A stretch of DNA of 64,000 bases from Cladophialophora immunda (Eukaryota > Ascomycota > Eurotiomycetes > Chaetothyriales > Herpotrichiellaceae): assembly GCF_000835495.1 (NCBI RefSeq), contig NW_015622545.1, positions 3,674,777-3,738,776 on the forward strand. The letters are read 5' to 3'. Both the position numbers and the translations under genes were made by a program. Below are positions 11,099-23,027 of the stretch, piece by piece. The first letter of the stretch is position 1. Each line of letters begins with the position of its first letter. Under the pieces are notes generated by a model that had not been told where the DNA came from, searched no databases, and saw only the letters and a list, made by a program, of their open reading frames with translations.

Positions 11099-11781
11099 GA
11101 TTCGTTTGTGTGCGCAGGGGCACGACTTGCTCTGGTCCGAAATCAAGAGTCCGCAATGGCGACCGCCAGAATTAGGGAGGTAGGAGTGAAGATGGGAAGG
11201 GCCATGGAGGGGAGGTACGGCAGAACGAGGTGGCGTTGAGACCAATCTGTTCAATGCCTCTCTCACAAGATGACACTTTGACAAAGAATGCACGGCGCAG
11301 AGCCTGCGCAAAGTGACGTCGATTCTGCCTCAAAGGGGGTTCTTGGCATGTTTGCTAGAGAGGCCACTTTGGCGACACCGGCGGCAGCAGCGGAGCTTTA
11401 CAGTCGGCGCCGCGCCTCGGCCGCAGTTCCATTTCCTGGTGGATTCTGTTACAAATGAGAATATACCAGTACCGGGGACTACCGGATCATGAGGTTTATT
11501 TCGTCGACAGCTCATCCACCCCGAGTCTCGTCCAGCGCAACAATCAATGAACCAAAAAGTGTTGGATAAGAGATATTGACAGACTGCCGACCCTTGATGC
11601 GCTCGCTTATAAGGGGCCAGCGTCTCCGACCCGGAATCTACAAGACCAGATTCGCTCCTTTTGCGCTGATATATACCCTGCCCTCTCTGAACTTCGTATC
11701 GTGTTGTACATTGATAGATCCGTCCCTCCTCTTTTTAGTAAAGCTACGTTTGGGCCCTCGTTGGTCTCGCGTCGTTGGATA
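11099..11781. other. Intergenic region between Svp26 and the 7TM gene
   Basis: This is upstream of SVP26 (minus strand) and downstream of the rhodopsin-domain gene (minus strand), so it should carry the SVP26 promoter. No other gene was recognised. Confidence 0.5.
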
Positions 11782-13206
11782 TCAGCGGCCGCCGCTGCTG
11801 CGACTGCTCCAATCGCGATGATCCGTCGTGTGGTCTTCGTACTCGACACGGTAATCGATCGAGTGCATAATCACTCCGTCCGTGAGGCCTTTGACGCTTT
11901 CTGAGGTGTTGTCCGGTTGCCGCCCGCCGGCGCCGCGCGAGCGGTTTCTATTCGTGTTCCGAACCGTCTCGTCGTCTTCATTGTCACTCCGGCTGCGTAC
12001 CGTCGAGGTAATTTCAGCCTTGCTGGTGGATGACAGTCCCAATTTCGTGGCGATCTTGCTTCCCATGCCGCTGCCCGCGGCGTACGTGAGACCAGCACCG
12101 GTCTTGCCAGCAGAATGCTCCAATTCGAAAGGTTCAGATATGGTCACGGCACTGAGGCCGGCGGCCCAGTCGGCAAGGAAGCGCTTGATCGAAGGGATAC
12201 AGGCTGTGACGATGGACAGGTTCAAGGCACAGGAAGTCCAAACCGAGGGTGTGACTGCGTGCCAAGTGCGATCCTGGGGAACTGAATGGTAGAAATCATC
12301 ATATGCGACGATCGAGACTGCAGTGAATACCGGTGTGCTGTAAGTGTTCTGTCAGACAACTACGGGAAGCAGGCGTGGGACCACTTACGCTAATCTGATG
12401 GCAAACAGTGTGACCACCATCCATCGCTTGCCGTTGGAAACTTGGACCGACCGCATCATTAGCGCAGGCAGGAGGACAATCCCTACGTCGCTGGCGATGT
12501 CCATGGCTCGTAGTGCAATTTGCATCGCATATTGATCGATACAAGTTTGTGGATCAGCGCCAGAGCTTGGGCCGAGTGACCAATGATTCGGTGAACATTG
12601 AAAGGCCACCACGAAGACGCTGGCCACCCCCCAGACTGCGACGAAGCCGAGCATCCCATAGCAAGCAAACATAACCCATCGTAGCGGCTTGATAGCAATG
12701 ATAAGCAGAGTTACCGCTGCTTTGGCACAAGCCAACGCCAGGACGAGAAGAATGTTGGAGGCATAAAACAACTGGTCTCACGTCAGCATCTTCCAACTGT
12801 AGAAGCACGCATGATGGGGAGCTCCTTACTTTACTGAGCTCGATGAGATCTGGTTCCTTGACCGCCGTTTGGTGTCGGCCCAGTCCCTTGTCTACCGCGA
12901 GGGAGATAGATATAGTTTGTCCGTATGCCAATGTCTGCGCCAAAGCTGAGTTAACAGGCTGTCCCGATGAATCCCAAGGAAATTTGGTCCTACAATAGCT
13001 GCAAACATCACGATGTCGTTTGACCCGAAGTTTCGGGTTGTGGCATATCTTGTCCATAGTTTGACGCCCACTGTCAACGAAGAAATGACAAGCAGGGTCA
13101 CTGCGGTCGCCAGTGCAATTGGACCTCGATTCTGGGGGGTGATGTCTTGGAGTGGCGGGAGGAGAGGTTCATAGATACCACCATCGCCGGTATCGCTGCC
13201 CGACAT
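11782..13206 (-). CDS. Rhodopsin-domain seven-transmembrane protein (SAT4/PTH11-like), four exons
   Basis: Model: complement of 11782-12337, 12389-12771, 12830-12934 and 12994-13206, giving 418 residues. The introns are 51-59 nt, all GT..AG, and all phases agree. The N-terminal 25 residues are outside the membrane; TM1 is about residues 28-50 (IALATAVTLLVISSLTVGV). Further hydrophobic helices follow, with the family-typical GLGRHQ after TM2, FYASNILLVLALACAKAAV in TM3, and CIDQ plus ASDVGIVLLPALMM in TM5. The tail (about 300-418) is polar and Ser/Arg-rich, likely cytosolic. Members of this fungal family are plasma-membrane proteins; some (Pth11) act in surface sensing. No ligand can be proposed. 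Confidence 0.88.
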
Positions 13207-15641
13207 GGTGAGAAGGCTGAGCGTGTGAGATGGCTATCTACACCCTCCTTCGAAGTCCTGGTAACAGAGGAGCGGACGACCCCTGGGGGAGGGTATGGTA
13301 TATCTCTGCAGGCCAAGATGGGCGTCGTTTTGGTGGAAGTCCCAGAAACGAAAGGCACGGTATCCCGAGCAGTCAGTGCCTTGAGGACTCCCTAGCCGAC
13401 GGCCGCGCAGCCCAAACATACAGTAGTTCGTGACCCTATACGTGAATTAAAGTCTTAGCCAATTTTACCCCTGGCAAGACTCAGGAACAGGGACTGCTAA
13501 TGCAAAATGCAAAGGACCAATGCAACCGGCATGGCTTGTCCTCTGGGAGCGACGCCAATTTGATTCACTTACCGAACTGGGCGACCAGGCCAGAAGTGTC
13601 TCCGACCCTTTGCACCGACTGCAAGCGAACTGCTCAGACGGAGTTCGAGCGGAAAGGCTCTATGTCAGGAGATGTTTTGGAGTGGCAGTCAAGCTCAGAG
13701 ATATTGATCACATTCGACACAGTAAACGTCGTAGAGTTGACCGCCCTGGTAAGTGATTTCAGAGTTGAGACACGAGCCAACAGAGCGAAAACTTGATCAT
13801 GGCAAGGAAGTACTCGGTACTCGTGGCTTCACGTCCTGATCATCCAGCCACTCAAGCCTCTCAGCATCGACAAGGCACTTGACTCACTATCAGGGGCTCC
13901 GTACCAGGTGCCCGTAGCTACTGCGCAGGGCCGTCTCCGCTGCTTGCCAGGCTGGCTTGATGCCAATCCACCCAGAATGTCTGGCAAGAAATTGCTGGCC
14001 AGTTGAATTGAGGGCGAAAATGCCTCGCGTCCCAGGGGGCGTCAGGCTAGAAGCCTGGCAAGGCAGCGCATATTCAAGTCCCGTCCAGACTTCAGCTTTG
14101 CCCATCAGTTCTCTACGACTTTGCCGATCCTGCTGCTCGACGCAAGGGCCACGCTGATAAACAGTCTTGTTTCTTTCTCTGATTTGAGGACCAAACATGG
14201 CAGGCCCACAAGGAGCCGACGACGCTTCTGGCCCGGACATGCTGCCCAGAACTCTAGGAGATTTCACTGAACACAGAGTTGTACTTGGGAGTTTGTTGGC
14301 ACGAGGCTAGCGGAACAAAGCGGGCCATTTGACAAAGTGTTGGAGGATTGACACTAGATGCCCGTAACGCTACCCTGGTCCAAGGTAGCGCCGTTGATAG
14401 CGGCTGCCAAGTAGGTAGTAGGTTGCAGTAAGCGGCAGGATTGTAGTGTGTAATAGTCTTGTCGCAGGAATTGGGATTCCGCCAGTACACAAGTGCCCAT
14501 TCCCATCACTTTGATGGACAGTGAGGATCGTGTAGAGGTGATTGAACAGTATGAGATGAGCTGTAGGATGGAATTGGCCTTATCATGTCCTTGAAGTGAT
14601 GGACAAGCAGCCAATCCCAATCCTCGAGTTGGGGTAAGAGCTCGAGGTTGCAATGCTGGCAGTACTTGGCAGCATATGCCTCTAGACCTTAGATGGCATA
14701 ATACAAAGTGATCGACACCTTCGGGGAACATGGATCCGTCCCCACTTTTGCACGTATAGCGGCCCGCCCCACATTCCACCCTTCATTCCCCGCCCCGAGT
14801 CCGTCTAGTTTTCGACCCTTGTAGATATCCATTCTCGACTTATCGACCTTATTGGGTACTATCAAACCACTGTCATGTTTGCCGAGTGCCGCCAATGGCG
14901 TCTTTAGACGAAGAGCTGCCTCGAAGTGACCTTATCGTCCTTGTCTGGGCCTCTCGGGCACCCCGTCCTCCGTCCAGGTTTGTGACCCATGCTCACGCCA
15001 TGCATGTCAACTCTGCCCCTCGGTCCTGGTGATCGCTTTCAGGTAAGGGCTCGCCCCTCGTCCACAGGCGCACTTTTGGTGAAACCCACAGGTACAGCAC
15101 TACGAGTATACGGAGTACCTACGAGTACTCGTACCTTGTACATGTGGTGGGGAAATTGTGCAGCCACCCGAACCCTCAGCAGCAGCCATACGACCATGCA
15201 GCCATGCTCCTCGACAACGCCCTGCTCGTGCTGCCCAGTGTCGGGGATCCTCTATAGCTCGCTTCACCGTCTGTTCTGCCTCCGACACTCTCTGCTTGAT
15301 TGGTGGGATTTCCCCAGACTGGCCGCCACTCCTCTAACCGAGCCTTTGTACTCGACGCGAGGCGTGAACCGATCGAGGCCTTTTGTTTTCAGTCCCCTTA
15401 TCACCCTCCCTTTTCTTCCGTCTACGCTTCTCGACTCTCTGCACGCTTGCTTGCCATCGCGTGCGTTAGACCCAATCTCGGCAAACTATCCACGTTTTTT
15501 CAGGGGACCATCGGCAAGCCGCAAGCCATAACCTGCAGCTCGTTGGACCTGTCGCTCTTTCCCATTCTTCATCTCTTCTCCCTCATCTTCCAGCGCCTCT
15601 TGACATCCCAAGGCTCGTCTGTGTGGTAACCTGCGCCCAAG
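13207..15641. other. Large divergent intergenic region
   Basis: A 2.4 kb region between divergent genes. The last 500 bases are pyrimidine-rich and look like the leader of the permease gene. Around 15100-15135 there is a cluster of related motifs (TACGAGTA, TACGGAGTACC, TACGAGTACTCGTACC) that are palindromic in part. No tRNA or coding gene was recognised. Confidence 0.5.
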
Positions 15642-17385
15642 ATGGAGTCTCACGAGATGCTACCGGTCAAGACCCCTCAGGTCAACATTGAAGATGAGAA
15701 GAGAGAGTACGCTCAGGCGTATGGCGGCCAAAGGACTGAAGGAACCAGAAACACGTCAACAAGAGTTCGAGTAAGTATTCCTCGGTTTCGAAAATTGTGA
15801 CTGCGCAAAGCTAACGGTGGTTCACAGAGAATTTTCAGCTTCGCTCAGATTTTCTTTTTCGCGCTCAGTTACATGTCGTCCTGGGAGGCCATTGCATCGT
15901 ACGATCTTCTCCATGGTCACAATCAAGCCGCAAGCTAATCGCAGATAGAAACATTGCATACTTCTTCTGGAATGGCGGGCCTCGCTCTCTCTCCCTTGGT
16001 TACTTGGTTGTCATCTCAGGTGTGCTGTGTCAGGTCGCATCCATGGCTGAGATGGCTTCAGTACAGCCTATCGCAGGTGCCCAGTACCACTGGACTCACT
16101 ACCTCGCCCCTCCGTCTCAGCGACGATTCATCACCTGGATGCAAGGCTGGATCACCTGGTTCTCCTGGATCTCGCTCCTGGCTGGCGTGGCCAACATCGC
16201 TGCTCTCATGATTCAGGCACTTGTCATCGCCAACTATCCAACTTACATTCCACACGGATGGCATGTGACCTTGATCATTTACGCCTTGCTTCTTGTCCAG
16301 GGCTTGATGAACCAGTACGCTTTTTGGACAATCCCCTGGATCGAGTTGCTCTCTGGTCTTCTGCACATCATCATGTGGGTGGTCTTTGTTTCGGTCTTGG
16401 TCACCCTCGCCCCTCGCCACACCGCAGACTTTGTGTTTTTGGAGAAGTCGGCTCTTTCCGGCTGGAACAACGAGTATGTCTCATTCAATCTCGGAATGCT
16501 TACTGCTACCTGGGGCTTCGTGGGTGAGTTCACATAATATACCAAGAAATATTTGGCTTTCGGAATGCTAAGCAACCGGCTACAGGTTTCGACGGAGCAG
16601 TCCATATGTCTGAAGAGGTGCGAAAGGCACGACATGCAGTGCCGAGAGCCATGTTTTGGAGTATTGTCATGAACGGAGCGCTTGCATACGGCATGGTGCT
16701 GGTTTTCCTGTTCTGCGCAGGAGATGTCAACGACCTCCTCTCTTCGGGTTATCCTCTGCTACTCATCTGCATCAATGCGACGCAGTCCACAAGAGCGGGC
16801 TCCGCAATGGTGGGCCTGTCGATGATCGTCACTCTGGCCTGCTGTCTGGGCAGTATTGCATCTGCATCCCGATTGACCTGGGCATGGTCTCGAGACGGAG
16901 CACTCCCGGCCTATTTCTCGTACATCGACCCGAAGCACCGCATTCCCGTGCGTTCAGTCTGGTTGCCAGTCTTCATCGTCATGTTGCTGGCTCTCCTCAA
17001 CATCGGCAGCAGCATTGCCTTCAACGTTATCGTGGCGCTCTCCACCCTCGGCCTGTACCAATCGTACCTCATGGCAATTGCCTGTATGATCTGGGCTCGG
17101 TTTAGAGGGAGGGTGGAGCCGTCAGGCTGGTCGCTGGGGCGCTGGGGTATTTACATCAACGTCTTTGCGGTCATCTACTCGGCGTACATCATGGTCTTCC
17201 TCTGCTTCCCATCTTTCCTGCCCATCAACGGCTCGGACATGAACTATGCCCTCCCAATTAATGCCTTCGTCCAGCTTGTTGCGTTGGCTCTGTGGTTCTT
17301 CTGGGGCAAGCAGAACTGGAAGGGTCTTAACAAGGACGTCGTCGATGCTGTGGTGGCCGATTCGGACCGCAACACCAAGGATTAA
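15642..17385 (+). CDS. Amino acid/GABA-type permease (APC superfamily), four exons
   Basis: Model: 15642-15770, 15828-15898, 15949-16523 and 16586-17385, giving 524 residues. The introns are 50-62 nt with consistent phases. The cytosolic N terminus (about 45 residues) is followed by about 12 membrane helices. Motifs of the fungal amino acid/choline/GABA permease branch are visible: SYMSSWEAIA, IAYFFWNGGPRSL, MAEMASVQPIAGAQYHWTHY, and GFDGAVHMSEEVRKARHAVP. SRDGALPAYFSYIDPKHRIPV comes later in the sequence. The protein is expected in the plasma membrane as a proton symporter for GABA, choline, polyamines or related amines; the exact substrate cannot be read. The short second exon (71 nt) is needed to join SWEAIAS to NIAYFFW. 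Confidence 0.93.
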
Positions 17386-18051
17386 ATGCAACAACCATTG
17401 TGGGCATCGTCGGAAATATACATATTCGCTCACCTTTGGTGTTTTGGGGGCTTGTCATCCGGAACCAAAACTTTACATGTTATACTCACTCATATTCGCC
17501 TTTGGTCAATTTACCGGGTCGTCGGCAAAGTGGAAATCGGCGCATACCAGGCGGTTCGATTTACTCCGTTACTCGGCAATAGAAGAAAAGGCTATATATG
17601 TACATACACAATGCACGAAATTTGAGCAGGTCGTATCCTGATTTCGTCTATCTTGCTAGAAGTAGACCTTGTACGGCGCAAACGTCAAATTGGAGAGCTG
17701 GAGTGAGTCCTTTCAAAGCATACCTGTAAGTCTACTTGTTTTGCCATGTGGCTTTCCAGCGAGGCTCAGCAGGCCAAGGGAGTGTTTCAACGAGGCTGAA
17801 GCCCCGATGGCAAAAGGCCCCCACACAACGTCCACCATCGCATCACTGCGGAGTTGTGCATTTTGTTTCCCCACCAGAAATTTATTTTTCGTGTGCTTCT
17901 CACCGCAACAGACTGCGCTGCAACATGCACCGCCCTTGATTGAGTTCCATTCTCGTGCCCTTTGGCACCTTAGACGAGGTACAGACAACGACTCAGGAAC
18001 AAATCCATTTCCCGTTTTATCTACGTTTTCCCTCACCACAAAGTCGCAACC
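17386..18051. other. Intergenic region upstream of BUD23
   Basis: A tandem arrangement containing the permease 3' UTR and the BUD23 promoter. No other feature was recognised. Confidence 0.5.
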
Positions 18052-18876
18052 ATGTCTCGCCCCGAAGATCTCCTCCCTCCGGACCTGTACTACAACGACA
18101 CGGCGTCGGCGAAATACACGACGTCGTCGCGGATCCAGTCGATCCAGGCCTCGATGACCCATCGCGCGTTGGAGCTCCTCGACCTCGATTCCCCATCGTT
18201 CATCCTCGACGTCGGCTGCGGGTCGGGTCTCTCGGGCGAAATCCTGTCGGAGGAAGGGCACCTGTGGGTGGGCATGGACATATCGCCGAGCATGCTGGAC
18301 ATCGCGCTGCAGCGGGAGGACGTGGAGGGGGACCTGTTCCTGGCGGACATGGGCCAGGGCGTGCCGTTTCGCGCGGGGGCGTTCGACGCCGCCATCAGCA
18401 TCTCGGCGGTGCAGTGGCTGTGCAACGCCGAGTCGAGCGGCGTGTCGCCCGAGGGCCGGCTGCGGCGGTTCTTCGACGGCCTGTACGCGGCGCTGCGGCG
18501 CGGCGCGCGCGCCGTCCTGCAGTTCTACCCCAAGAACGACGCCCAGCGCGCCATGGTCGCCCAGGCCGCCGTGCGCGCCGGGTTCGGCGCGGGCATCCTC
18601 GAGGACGACGGCGGCACCAAGAACGTCAAGACCTACCTCGTCCTCAGCGTCGGGGGCGGCGACATCACAGACCGCGTCCGGAACATGGACAACGTCGACA
18701 TCGAGGACGGCAGGAGGGTCAGGGAGGCCAAGATGACGGCGCACAAGGGCGGCGGCAAGGAGGTCAAGGGCGGCAAGGCCTGGGTCATGAAGAAGAAGGA
18801 GAAGATGAGGAATAAAGGCAAAGTGGTCAAGACGGACTCGAAATATACCGCCCGCAAAAGAGGGCCCAAGTTTTGA
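18052..18876 (+). CDS. BUD23: 18S rRNA (guanine-N7) methyltransferase Bud23
   Basis: A 274-residue, single-exon protein, nearly identical in length to yeast Bud23 (275). It begins MSRPEDLLPPDLYYND, characteristic of the family. The SAM-binding motif LDVGCGSGLSGEIL is at about 51-64, followed by GMDISPSML, DMGQGVPFR and ISISAVQWLCNA. The C-terminal third is basic (GGGKEVKGG, MKKKEKMRNKGK, TARKRGPKF) and fits nucleolar localisation and the family's C-terminal domain. The enzyme methylates a guanine of the small-subunit rRNA (G1575 in yeast) together with Trm112 and is required for 40S maturation. The middle of the gene is extremely GC-rich, producing long spurious frames on both strands. Confidence 0.96.
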   Translation: MSRPEDLLPPDLYYNDTASAKYTTSSRIQSIQASMTHRALELLDLDSPSFILDVGCGSGLSGEILSEEGHLWVGMDISPSMLDIALQREDVEGDLFLADMGQGVPFRAGAFDAAISISAVQWLCNAESSGVSPEGRLRRFFDGLYAALRRGARAVLQFYPKNDAQRAMVAQAAVRAGFGAGILEDDGGTKNVKTYLVLSVGGGDITDRVRNMDNVDIEDGRRVREAKMTAHKGGGKEVKGGKAWVMKKKEKMRNKGKVVKTDSKYTARKRGPKF

Positions 18877-19758
18877 AACCCGTTCATCAGACTACCACCA
18901 CCACCCCTACTACTATTTTCGTGGGCCCTCCACGGACGACAGAACGAACCGGCCGGGCTTGACATGAGAGTCAACGACTGACGAAACTCCCGCCTTACGA
19001 GCTACGAATTTTATGCCCTCGACCGACGCTACATTTGAGAGACCATGGACGACCCACGCCCGGAGCCTGTGCTGAGAAAACACAGGGCCAACTCTCGTGC
19101 ATGTACCTGTGCCGAGCGCGAGTAAGTGCCTAGAGGCGATTGATGGTGCCGTGCACAACGACCTGCTCGTCCCGGCGACCAATCGAATACAAGTACGAGA
19201 CTGGCGCATTCGGTTTCCTGATCTACGAGGACGACCACCGACGCCAGGCCGAATGCGACTGCTCATCGAAAGAAGGAGACCGAAGGCCACTCTCCCGTGC
19301 GAGACAAAAGCTGTGCTCGCCATCCTCTGTGATGGGTAGGGCGCAGTTTTGATGTGGAGGAGACTGTGCAACGGAAACCATGATATCTTCGGCGAATGAA
19401 CAGAGATCCAGGAGATCAGAATAAAAGAAAGAGAGTGCGTGAGGGATTGCGATTCCAACATCACAAAGCCGAAAAATTGATCATTCGGTTATTCCAAACG
19501 CCTTCTATTCTATGGTTGCTTTTTCCAAAACCCCACCTCCAAAATGCTCCTGTCCATTGAGACCCTACCGTGAAGACCACCACTGCACGCACAGCCTTGT
19601 TTTCATGCAACCACAACCAGATTTTGGTACAGCGCCCCCGAAAATCAATATGCGAAGCGACCAATGACAATCGCCAGACCGACCCTATCCAACCACACCA
19701 ATGATGCAAACGAGCTTCCACATCAAGGCACGATGATTGATTCCTCTCACAGTCCACC
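18877..19758. other. Convergent intergenic region
   Basis: This separates the 3' ends of BUD23 and the GH47 mannosidase. No coding potential or RNA gene was recognised. Confidence 0.6.
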
Positions 19759-22008
19759 TTAATCGCTTTCCTCTTTGCCGATACCCTCACTTTGTCCAGG
19801 GGATTGGTGTTCGAAGTTCGTGCCATCTGAAAGTTCTGGGGCTGCTTGGTCTTCAGCAGAGTCATGCTCATTTTCTCCAACAGCAGGGATCTGTTTCTCT
19901 CCAGTCTCCGTGTCGGATGGGATGCTTTTTCCATTCTCGTCGACACGTACGCCACCCCCGACACGAACACTCTTGAGCTGAGCATAGTCATCCTCGACCA
20001 TGCTGCCCTCATGTTTCTGCTGAGAGGCCATCCCCTTGCTCCGGCGCCAGCCTGTTGTAAACACTTTGCTTCCTGATATGTCGAACTTTGGCAGTGGATG
20101 AGCCTCCGTATTGAAAACAACGCTGTCAAGAGGGAAGAAGTCGTCATCTGAAAAGAGCAGATAGAAATACTTGAGCGTCTCGGCCAACCAGAAACTTTCC
20201 ATATTATCGCGCCGTTTCCTCTCTCGGACGGGGTTCTCCATTACGGTGTCCAGGGAGGTGTACGCGTACACTTTGCCTGTCAGTTCGTCGACAACCTTGG
20301 TGTGCTCGCGGAAGGCTTCGAACATTTCCCAACCCCATTGTCGGTACTTCCTATCCTTGGTGATGCGGTACATGTAGAAGAGGGATTCGATAGTTTCCGG
20401 TCGCTGGAGATTGTGCACATCATTTGAATGGATGTCATAATCAGAGCGCCAGTCCGCATCGATATCGTCGGAGAGCTCGGCGGCGTGTGGTGGTGTCCAA
20501 GCAGGGTCAACATGTCCCCGCCATTGTGGAGCAGGATTGTCAGTATGGAAATAGCATATCTCGGGCGCGAGCCCAGTCGGTGTAACTTTGTACATGCCCC
20601 AGCACGTCTTCATCAACTCCTCAGCGAGTTTGAGGTTCTCGTCATGTCGCTTTGTCCACTTGCTCCCGAGTCTGGCTTTCGCCTGCTCAACTGTCTGTCC
20701 TTCGGTGACCGCGAGGGCTATTGTCCCGGGCATGAAACACGCTAGATGATCCATCTTGGCAGTCAGAGGGGCGCTGAGTCCATTTTGTCTTTCGGCGAGA
20801 ATGGTTAATGATGCGTGTTCAGAATAAGTGATCAAGTGTTTTTTGATCCCCTCGAGTGCCTCTTCCCACATATCCAAGTACACCGCCTCCACGCTGCTTG
20901 TTTGTAAGTACTGTTTGATCAGATATTCGTAATAGCTGTCGCCTCGAGATCCCAGCCGTATATTTTCGCCTCGAAATTCTCCCGTGGCGGGGTATATGTA
21001 GATTGGCAAGAGGCCATCTTCGCGTTTCTGGGATTCGATGACCTCAATGACGTGCTCGGCCTTCGTCCAGTAGATTGGCTCGCCTGTGATCTTGGCGAGA
21101 TATTTCATCTCAAGTTGCAGAGTGGCCGCTTCAGCGGTAGAGGAAGCACCTCCATCGACATGTGAACCAACTCCTTGGGCGGTGTTCAAGTTCACCGACG
21201 CATATGGGATCCCCGAAGGTGAGTCGTAGGCGCCGAGGAGACGGTCTGCAAGATCTGTCGCTTTCTCGATGTATAGGTCTTCTCCAGGTTGGTTCACATC
21301 GTCGTCCCGCTGCGGTGCGAGATGTGGGAAGGCTGTTGACAGGTAGTATGCTGATAACAATCCGCCCAGCATGCGAATAGTCGTCTCAAAGGTATTGACT
21401 TCGTGATGGGCGGTGTAAGAAAGCGAGGTAGATATCCATTCTCTTGCTTTGGCGACATGCGAGGTCAAGTTCATCATCATGGCAGTATCCAAAGCGTCCA
21501 CAATGATCCAACCCATGCCACCTTCAACCATGTTCTTTCCCTTCCTCGAGAGGGGTTGGTATTCATCCATTCCCCAAGCATATTTCTCGTAGCCTTCCCA
21601 AGATGTCTTGAATACCTCCTTCACAGCCTCTCTCTGCTCCGACCAGTCTTCGGCGTGGAAGAAAGAATGTTGGTGGGCAGCTGGGTCGTAGAACTGGCGG
21701 GAGCTCCAAGGTAACCATCCCGTCCACCAGAGAAATAGTAGTGATGCGGAACCGATCAAGGCCAGCACTCTTTTCCGCCGCAAGAAACCTCGGCCTCTCC
21801 GCCGACTCGAGGGAAAGTGTGGTTTGTCCTTGTACATGGGCAGGTCCTTGTCTTCGCCAAAGATGACGTTGATCTTGGATGTGATTGCACCGGCAGGTCC
21901 TCCTTTTGCATGTCCATTACCACTGTGCTTCTGCCGCCAGTAAGTGTCTTCATGCGTGCGTTGAGAGCTGGTGAATGAAGGGACATTCTGCGGGACTTGG
22001 AAGGACAT
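19759..22008 (-). CDS. GH47 alpha-1,2-mannosidase, type II membrane protein
   Basis: A 749-residue, single-exon protein. The cytosolic N terminus (about 1-78) ends in a basic cluster (SSRRRGRGFLRRKR), followed by one membrane anchor (about 79-100), typical of an ER/Golgi type II glycosidase. The GH47 domain covers about 113-640. Conserved acidic residues lie in FETTIRMLGG (about 207), LGSRGDSYYEYLIKQY, TGLAPEICYFHT and RPETIESLFYMYR. The calcium-binding threonine motif is VFNTEAHPLP. All expected catalytic positions are present, so activity is likely: trimming of alpha-1,2-linked mannose from N-glycans. An acidic, disordered tail of about 100 residues extends beyond the domain, which is longer than in minimal ER mannosidase I. 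Whether it acts in processing or in glycoprotein degradation cannot be decided. Confidence 0.93.
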   Translation of the reverse strand: MSFQVPQNVPSFTSSQRTHEDTYWRQKHSGNGHAKGGPAGAITSKINVIFGEDKDLPMYKDKPHFPSSRRRGRGFLRRKRVLALIGSASLLFLWWTGWLPWSSRQFYDPAAHQHSFFHAEDWSEQREAVKEVFKTSWEGYEKYAWGMDEYQPLSRKGKNMVEGGMGWIIVDALDTAMMMNLTSHVAKAREWISTSLSYTAHHEVNTFETTIRMLGGLLSAYYLSTAFPHLAPQRDDDVNQPGEDLYIEKATDLADRLLGAYDSPSGIPYASVNLNTAQGVGSHVDGGASSTAEAATLQLEMKYLAKITGEPIYWTKAEHVIEVIESQKREDGLLPIYIYPATGEFRGENIRLGSRGDSYYEYLIKQYLQTSSVEAVYLDMWEEALEGIKKHLITYSEHASLTILAERQNGLSAPLTAKMDHLACFMPGTIALAVTEGQTVEQAKARLGSKWTKRHDENLKLAEELMKTCWGMYKVTPTGLAPEICYFHTDNPAPQWRGHVDPAWTPPHAAELSDDIDADWRSDYDIHSNDVHNLQRPETIESLFYMYRITKDRKYRQWGWEMFEAFREHTKVVDELTGKVYAYTSLDTVMENPVRERKRRDNMESFWLAETLKYFYLLFSDDDFFPLDSVVFNTEAHPLPKFDISGSKVFTTGWRRSKGMASQQKHEGSMVEDDYAQLKSVRVGGGVRVDENGKSIPSDTETGEKQIPAVGENEHDSAEDQAAPELSDGTNFEHQSPGQSEGIGKEESD

Positions 22009-23027
22009 TGGGGGGTGAATCGGACCGGCCGAGTTGGTTCATGTAGGTTGGAGATGAGGTATGGAGGTGACAAAGTGGGTGATAGAGGCTATCGAGTGGA
22101 ATGAAGCGCTCAAAAATACATTATAATGACCCAAGAAGACTAACACACGGTCTATTGTACAAGTTGCACAGGTGTCAGGTGGCTTGTTTGAAGGCGGCGA
22201 AGCAACTCAGAAAGTCTCCTTGGAAAGCCTTGGCTCCCCAATGTTTACGCCCAGCTGCTGGTTATACCTACAACACTAATATATCAACGACCCATTGCCA
22301 AATCCATTCATTCTTGAGAGATTACACAAATACACGCACTGAGAAGTGGATTCTTTGGTTCGAGTCGATCTCGCTTCGATCTCCATCTGATGGAGGTTCC
22401 TCTCACCTCGCAGGACCATCGCCGATGCGCCATTACGCCCCTCGAAAGGCATTCCTAATGGAAACGTCCGCCAACCCTTCGATGTCTTTGGCCTATCGAC
22501 TCGCAGTCCAAAAGCACTTGAGCATTACACAAAGAGCGAGTCTTACCCTCGAAGGCATTGCATGCTATTTCATTGCATCTGAGCCGCTGTGAGATACCGG
22601 TGACAATGGCCACGGGTCAGAGCGTCTTCCCGCCATCTGCTGCCACGGAAGCATTTTACCGGGTTGTTTCTCGCCTTCTTCATCGAGCCTAGGTAGGGTT
22701 TCATCTGCCCGGGAGGCATGAACCGGCGCCGCCTCTGATAAGGAGGGACAAAAGTACGCATGGGCTCGACAAAGAGATTGGTTAACATGTTCAGTTCAAC
22801 ACGCCATCAAAGCCGGGGTGCGTAGGCGATCTACTACCTAAATGCTTGAATCGACTCCAACCCTTGCCCATTGCCATCAGGCAGCATATTTGTGAGAACT
22901 ATGACGGTCATCCTCAGAATCTTCCCGGAGAGACACTTTCTTTTTCGCGGACTTGTTTCTCTCCCATTCTTGCTGTAATGTCATTCAGCAGCTATCCCAC
23001 GTTGCCTGACAAAGTGAGGTGCGACGT
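22009..23027. other. Divergent promoter region
   Basis: A shared upstream region of the GH47 gene (minus) and the ABC transporter (plus). A reading frame at 22101-22592 lacks family features and is not accepted as a gene. Confidence 0.5.

Noticed and set aside
14060..14160. TTCAAGTCCC phrase resembling a tRNA T-loop
   Set aside because: No matching acceptor, D or anticodon stems could be formed around it.
17713..18744. 343-codon open frame antisense to BUD23
   Set aside because: It mirrors the very GC-rich codon usage of BUD23, has a biased Arg/Ala/Val/His composition and no family features. BUD23 on the other strand is unmistakable.
22101..22592. 163-codon + strand frame between GH47 and the ABC transporter
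   Set aside because: No domain or credible protein-like hydrophobic pattern, and it occupies the divergent promoter region.
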